Assembly (NCBI RefSeq): GCF_019424165.1
Contig: NZ_JAHZAA010000024.1
Location: forward strand, 2,774 to 10,346
Direction of reading: 5' to 3'
Origin: Desulfovibrio sp.
Lineage (GTDB): Bacteria; Desulfobacterota; Desulfovibrionia; Desulfovibrionales; Desulfovibrionaceae
Length of the DNA stretch: 7,573 bases
Of this stretch, positions 5,932 through 7,573 are shown piece by piece (positions within the stretch are counted from its first letter, which is position 1; each line of letters opens with the position of its first letter). The notes under the pieces are model-generated. The model saw only the letters and a list, made by a program, of their open reading frames with translations, was not told the origin of the DNA and searched no databases. Both the position numbers and the translations under genes were made by a program.

Positions 5932-6094
5932 GCAAACCACCAACGCACTTGTGGCAGACAGCTTTCGGTTTTGCCGCCCTTGCCGGCGGTAGTCTCGGCT
6001 GACGCCCTTCGCACAAACACCGCAAGACCTGTCCTGAACCCATTGCTGCTTTCAGCCGTTTGCGCCCGCGCACGCTCAAGCCAAAGGTGGACTT

Positions 6095-7432
6095 ATGCTC
6101 AAGTATCTGAAAATTCTTTATGTTCAGGTTTTAATTGCAATTTGCATCGGCATTCTGCTTGGACACTTTTACCCGCAGTTGGCAGTAAAAATGCAGCCGC
6201 TGGGAGCCGGATTCATCAAGCTCATCAAGATGGTCATTGCCCCGTTGATCTTCTGTACTGTTGTTACCGGCATTGCGGGCATGCAGGACCTGAAAGCGGT
6301 AGGCAAAATCGGCGGGCTCTCTCTTGTCTACTTCATGACCATGACGACGCTGGCCCTTATAATAGGCATGGTCGTCGTGAATATCGCGCAGCCGGGCGTG
6401 GGCATGAACATTGACGTCAACACTTTTGACGCCAGCGCCAAAGGCCTTGCCGACCAATATGCCAGCAAGGCCAAAGATCAGACGCTTGCGGCCTTTTTTA
6501 TGAACATCATCCCCAACACCTTTGTTTCTGCCTTCACCAGCGGCGAAATACTCCAGGTGCTGATGGTAGCCATTCTTTTCGCCTTTGCCCTGAATTTCAG
6601 TGGCGAAAAGGGGCAGTTGGTGCTTGATTTCGTCAAAAGCTTTTCTGAAGCGCTTTTCAAGCTGATCAACATCATCATGCGCGTTGCCCCCGTGGGCGCA
6701 TTCGGCGCAATGGCCTTCACCATCGGAAAGGAGGGGCTCGGTTCTGTCGTCTCCCTGGGCGAGTTGATCCTCTGCTTCTACATTACCAGCCTTCTTTTCG
6801 TCATTCTCGTCCTCGGCGCTGTGGCCACATATTCCGGCTTCAATATTTTCAAGTTCATCCGCTATATCAAAGAGGAACTGCTCATTGTACTCGGTACATC
6901 TTCCTCTGAATCAGTTTTGCCCAACATGCTCGCCAAAATGGAAAAAGTGGGCTGTCAAAAGAGCGTGGTCGATCTCGTCATCCCCACAGGCTATTCCTTC
7001 AATCTTGACGGAACGGCCATATACCTGACCATGGCGGCCATATTTCTGGCGCAGGCCACCAACACCGCTCTGACCACAGGCGACCAGCTCACACTGCTCA
7101 TCATCCTTATCATTTCTTCCAAGGGAGCTGCGGCCGTTACGGGCGGCGGTTTTATCGTGCTTGCCGGATCCATCAGCTCCGTGAGCAGCATCCCCCCGGA
7201 AAGCCTTGCCATCATCTTCGGCATTGACCGCTTCATGTCCGAAGCGCGCGCGCTGACCAACCTGGTCGGCAACGGCGTGGCCTCCATTACCATCGCCAAA
7301 ATAACCGGCAAACTTGATCAGGAACAGTTGCGCCGGGAACTGAACAAAAAACCCGGACAGACACAGGCGGTTATAGAAGAAGATATGGACGAAAGCCCGG
7401 TCGTCGTACGCGAAACAAGCATGACTTCGTAG
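6095..7432 (+). CDS. dctA: C4-dicarboxylate:cation symporter DctA (DAACS family)
   Basis: This 445-residue inner-membrane protein imports C4-dicarboxylates (succinate, fumarate, malate, perhaps aspartate) with Na+ or H+. The family fold is clear: hydrophobic helices through about residue 260, the re-entrant hairpin 1 motif TSSSESVLPNM (268-278), NLDGT in TM7 (303-307), hairpin 2 SSKGAAAVTGGGF (341-353), and the TM8 substrate-binding segment GIDRFMSEARALTNLVGNG (376-394) with Asp378, Arg385 and Asn389. The arginine and the SSKGAAAVTGGGF wording favour the dicarboxylate (DctA) branch over glutamate carriers (GltP). Length is normal. The acidic tail after about 405 is cytoplasmic. The ATG at 6095 has AAGGTGG 4 nt upstream. 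The 163-nt gap before it holds no gene and only a weak GC hairpin near 5979-5997. The gene is read away from the hydrogenase operon; a role in dicarboxylate uptake for fumarate respiration or carbon supply is inferred. Confidence 0.95.
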   Translation: MLKYLKILYVQVLIAICIGILLGHFYPQLAVKMQPLGAGFIKLIKMVIAPLIFCTVVTGIAGMQDLKAVGKIGGLSLVYFMTMTTLALIIGMVVVNIAQPGVGMNIDVNTFDASAKGLADQYASKAKDQTLAAFFMNIIPNTFVSAFTSGEILQVLMVAILFAFALNFSGEKGQLVLDFVKSFSEALFKLINIIMRVAPVGAFGAMAFTIGKEGLGSVVSLGELILCFYITSLLFVILVLGAVATYSGFNIFKFIRYIKEELLIVLGTSSSESVLPNMLAKMEKVGCQKSVVDLVIPTGYSFNLDGTAIYLTMAAIFLAQATNTALTTGDQLTLLIILIISSKGAAAVTGGGFIVLAGSISSVSSIPPESLAIIFGIDRFMSEARALTNLVGNGVASITIAKITGKLDQEQLRRELNKKPGQTQAVIEEDMDESPVVVRETSMTS

Positions 7433-7461
7433 TTGCGGCATGGCAGTCCGCCTGCAGCAAT

Positions 7462-7502
7462 CCGGATCTGGCGCAAACATTGCCGTTCTTGAGCAGATCC
7501 GG
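7462..7502 (+). repeat. Inverted repeat downstream of dctA
   Basis: CCGGATCTG (7462-7470) pairs perfectly with CAGATCCGG (7494-7502) across a 23-nt loop, starting 30 nt after the dctA stop. It could form the base of a 3'-UTR structure with the next hairpin. The loop is long for an intrinsic terminator and no U-tract follows. Confidence 0.5.
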
Positions 7503-7519
7503 GCCGCGCAGGGCTGAAG

Positions 7520-7540
7520 CAGGTTTGCCCGGCAAACCTG
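7520..7540 (+). terminator. Strong hairpin after dctA, possible 3' end structure
   Basis: CAGGTTTGC (7520-7528) pairs with GCAAACCTG (7532-7540): a perfect 9-bp stem with a 3-nt loop, about 90 nt after dctA. The 3' side is C-rich with no U-tract, so a classic intrinsic terminator is not supported. It may instead stop RNA decay or serve as a Rho-linked 3' end. The remaining 33 nt to the window edge hold no recognisable gene. Confidence 0.35.
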
Positions 7541-7573
7541 TGCCCCCAGGCCGGATGCGCCGCCACTAAAAAA

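Noticed and set aside
5801..6079. 92-codon minus-strand frame across the end of the small ORF and the gap before dctA
   Set aside because: It overlaps the better-supported plus-strand frame, is Arg/Gly/Cys-rich as is usual for antisense of GC-rich sequence, and has no convincing start signal.
1..7573. CRISPR arrays, transposases, tRNA or rRNA genes, phage genes or toxin-antitoxin pairs
   Set aside because: No regularly spaced repeats, transposase motifs, cloverleaf or ribosomal RNA sequence was seen. All long coding regions except the small ORF at 5512-5931 belong to known families.

Overview
The window reads as a metabolic locus from a sulfate-reducing Desulfovibrio-type bacterium. The periplasmic [FeFe] hydrogenase is the two-subunit HydAB type, and both subunits resemble Desulfovibrio HydA and HydB almost motif for motif from memory. 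The genes are moderately GC-rich with C/G-ending codons. The species cannot be fixed from the sequence alone; D. desulfuricans or a close relative is my guess.

Positions 1-4654 hold one minus-strand gene cluster in transcription order hydG, hydE, hydA, hydB, hydF. It encodes the catalytic subunit (HydA), the Tat-signal-bearing small subunit (HydB) and the three dedicated H-cluster maturases. HydG and HydE are radical SAM enzymes that make the CO/CN-bearing iron synthon and help build the dithiomethylamine bridge. HydF is the GTPase scaffold, of which only the first 117 codons are inside the window. Short gaps, stop/Shine-Dalgarno overlap at hydA-hydB and a common strand support one transcription unit. 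GC-rich hairpins sit on both sides of the hydAB pair (2199-2211 and 391-475) and could set different amounts of structural and maturase mRNA.

Positions 4655-5511 are a long intergenic region, with one 60-base stretch at about 7% GC. Its hydG-proximal part carries the most notable signal in the window: two 27-bp inverted repeats of the same design, GTGTTA-N15-TAACAC, with centres 150 bp apart. One overlaps a plausible core promoter of the hyd operon. The pattern resembles the NikR (nickel repressor) site I remember being proposed for deltaproteobacteria. This suggests that nickel represses the nickel-free hydrogenase, a switch between [FeFe] and [NiFe] enzymes.

Positions 5512-7432 run the other way. 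A small unrecognised, probably exported His/Pro-rich protein is followed by dctA, a sodium- or proton-coupled C4-dicarboxylate symporter. Uptake of fumarate, malate or succinate beside a periplasmic hydrogenase fits H2-driven fumarate respiration or dicarboxylate use, but that link is inference. Two inverted repeats follow dctA, and no complete terminator is seen before the window ends.
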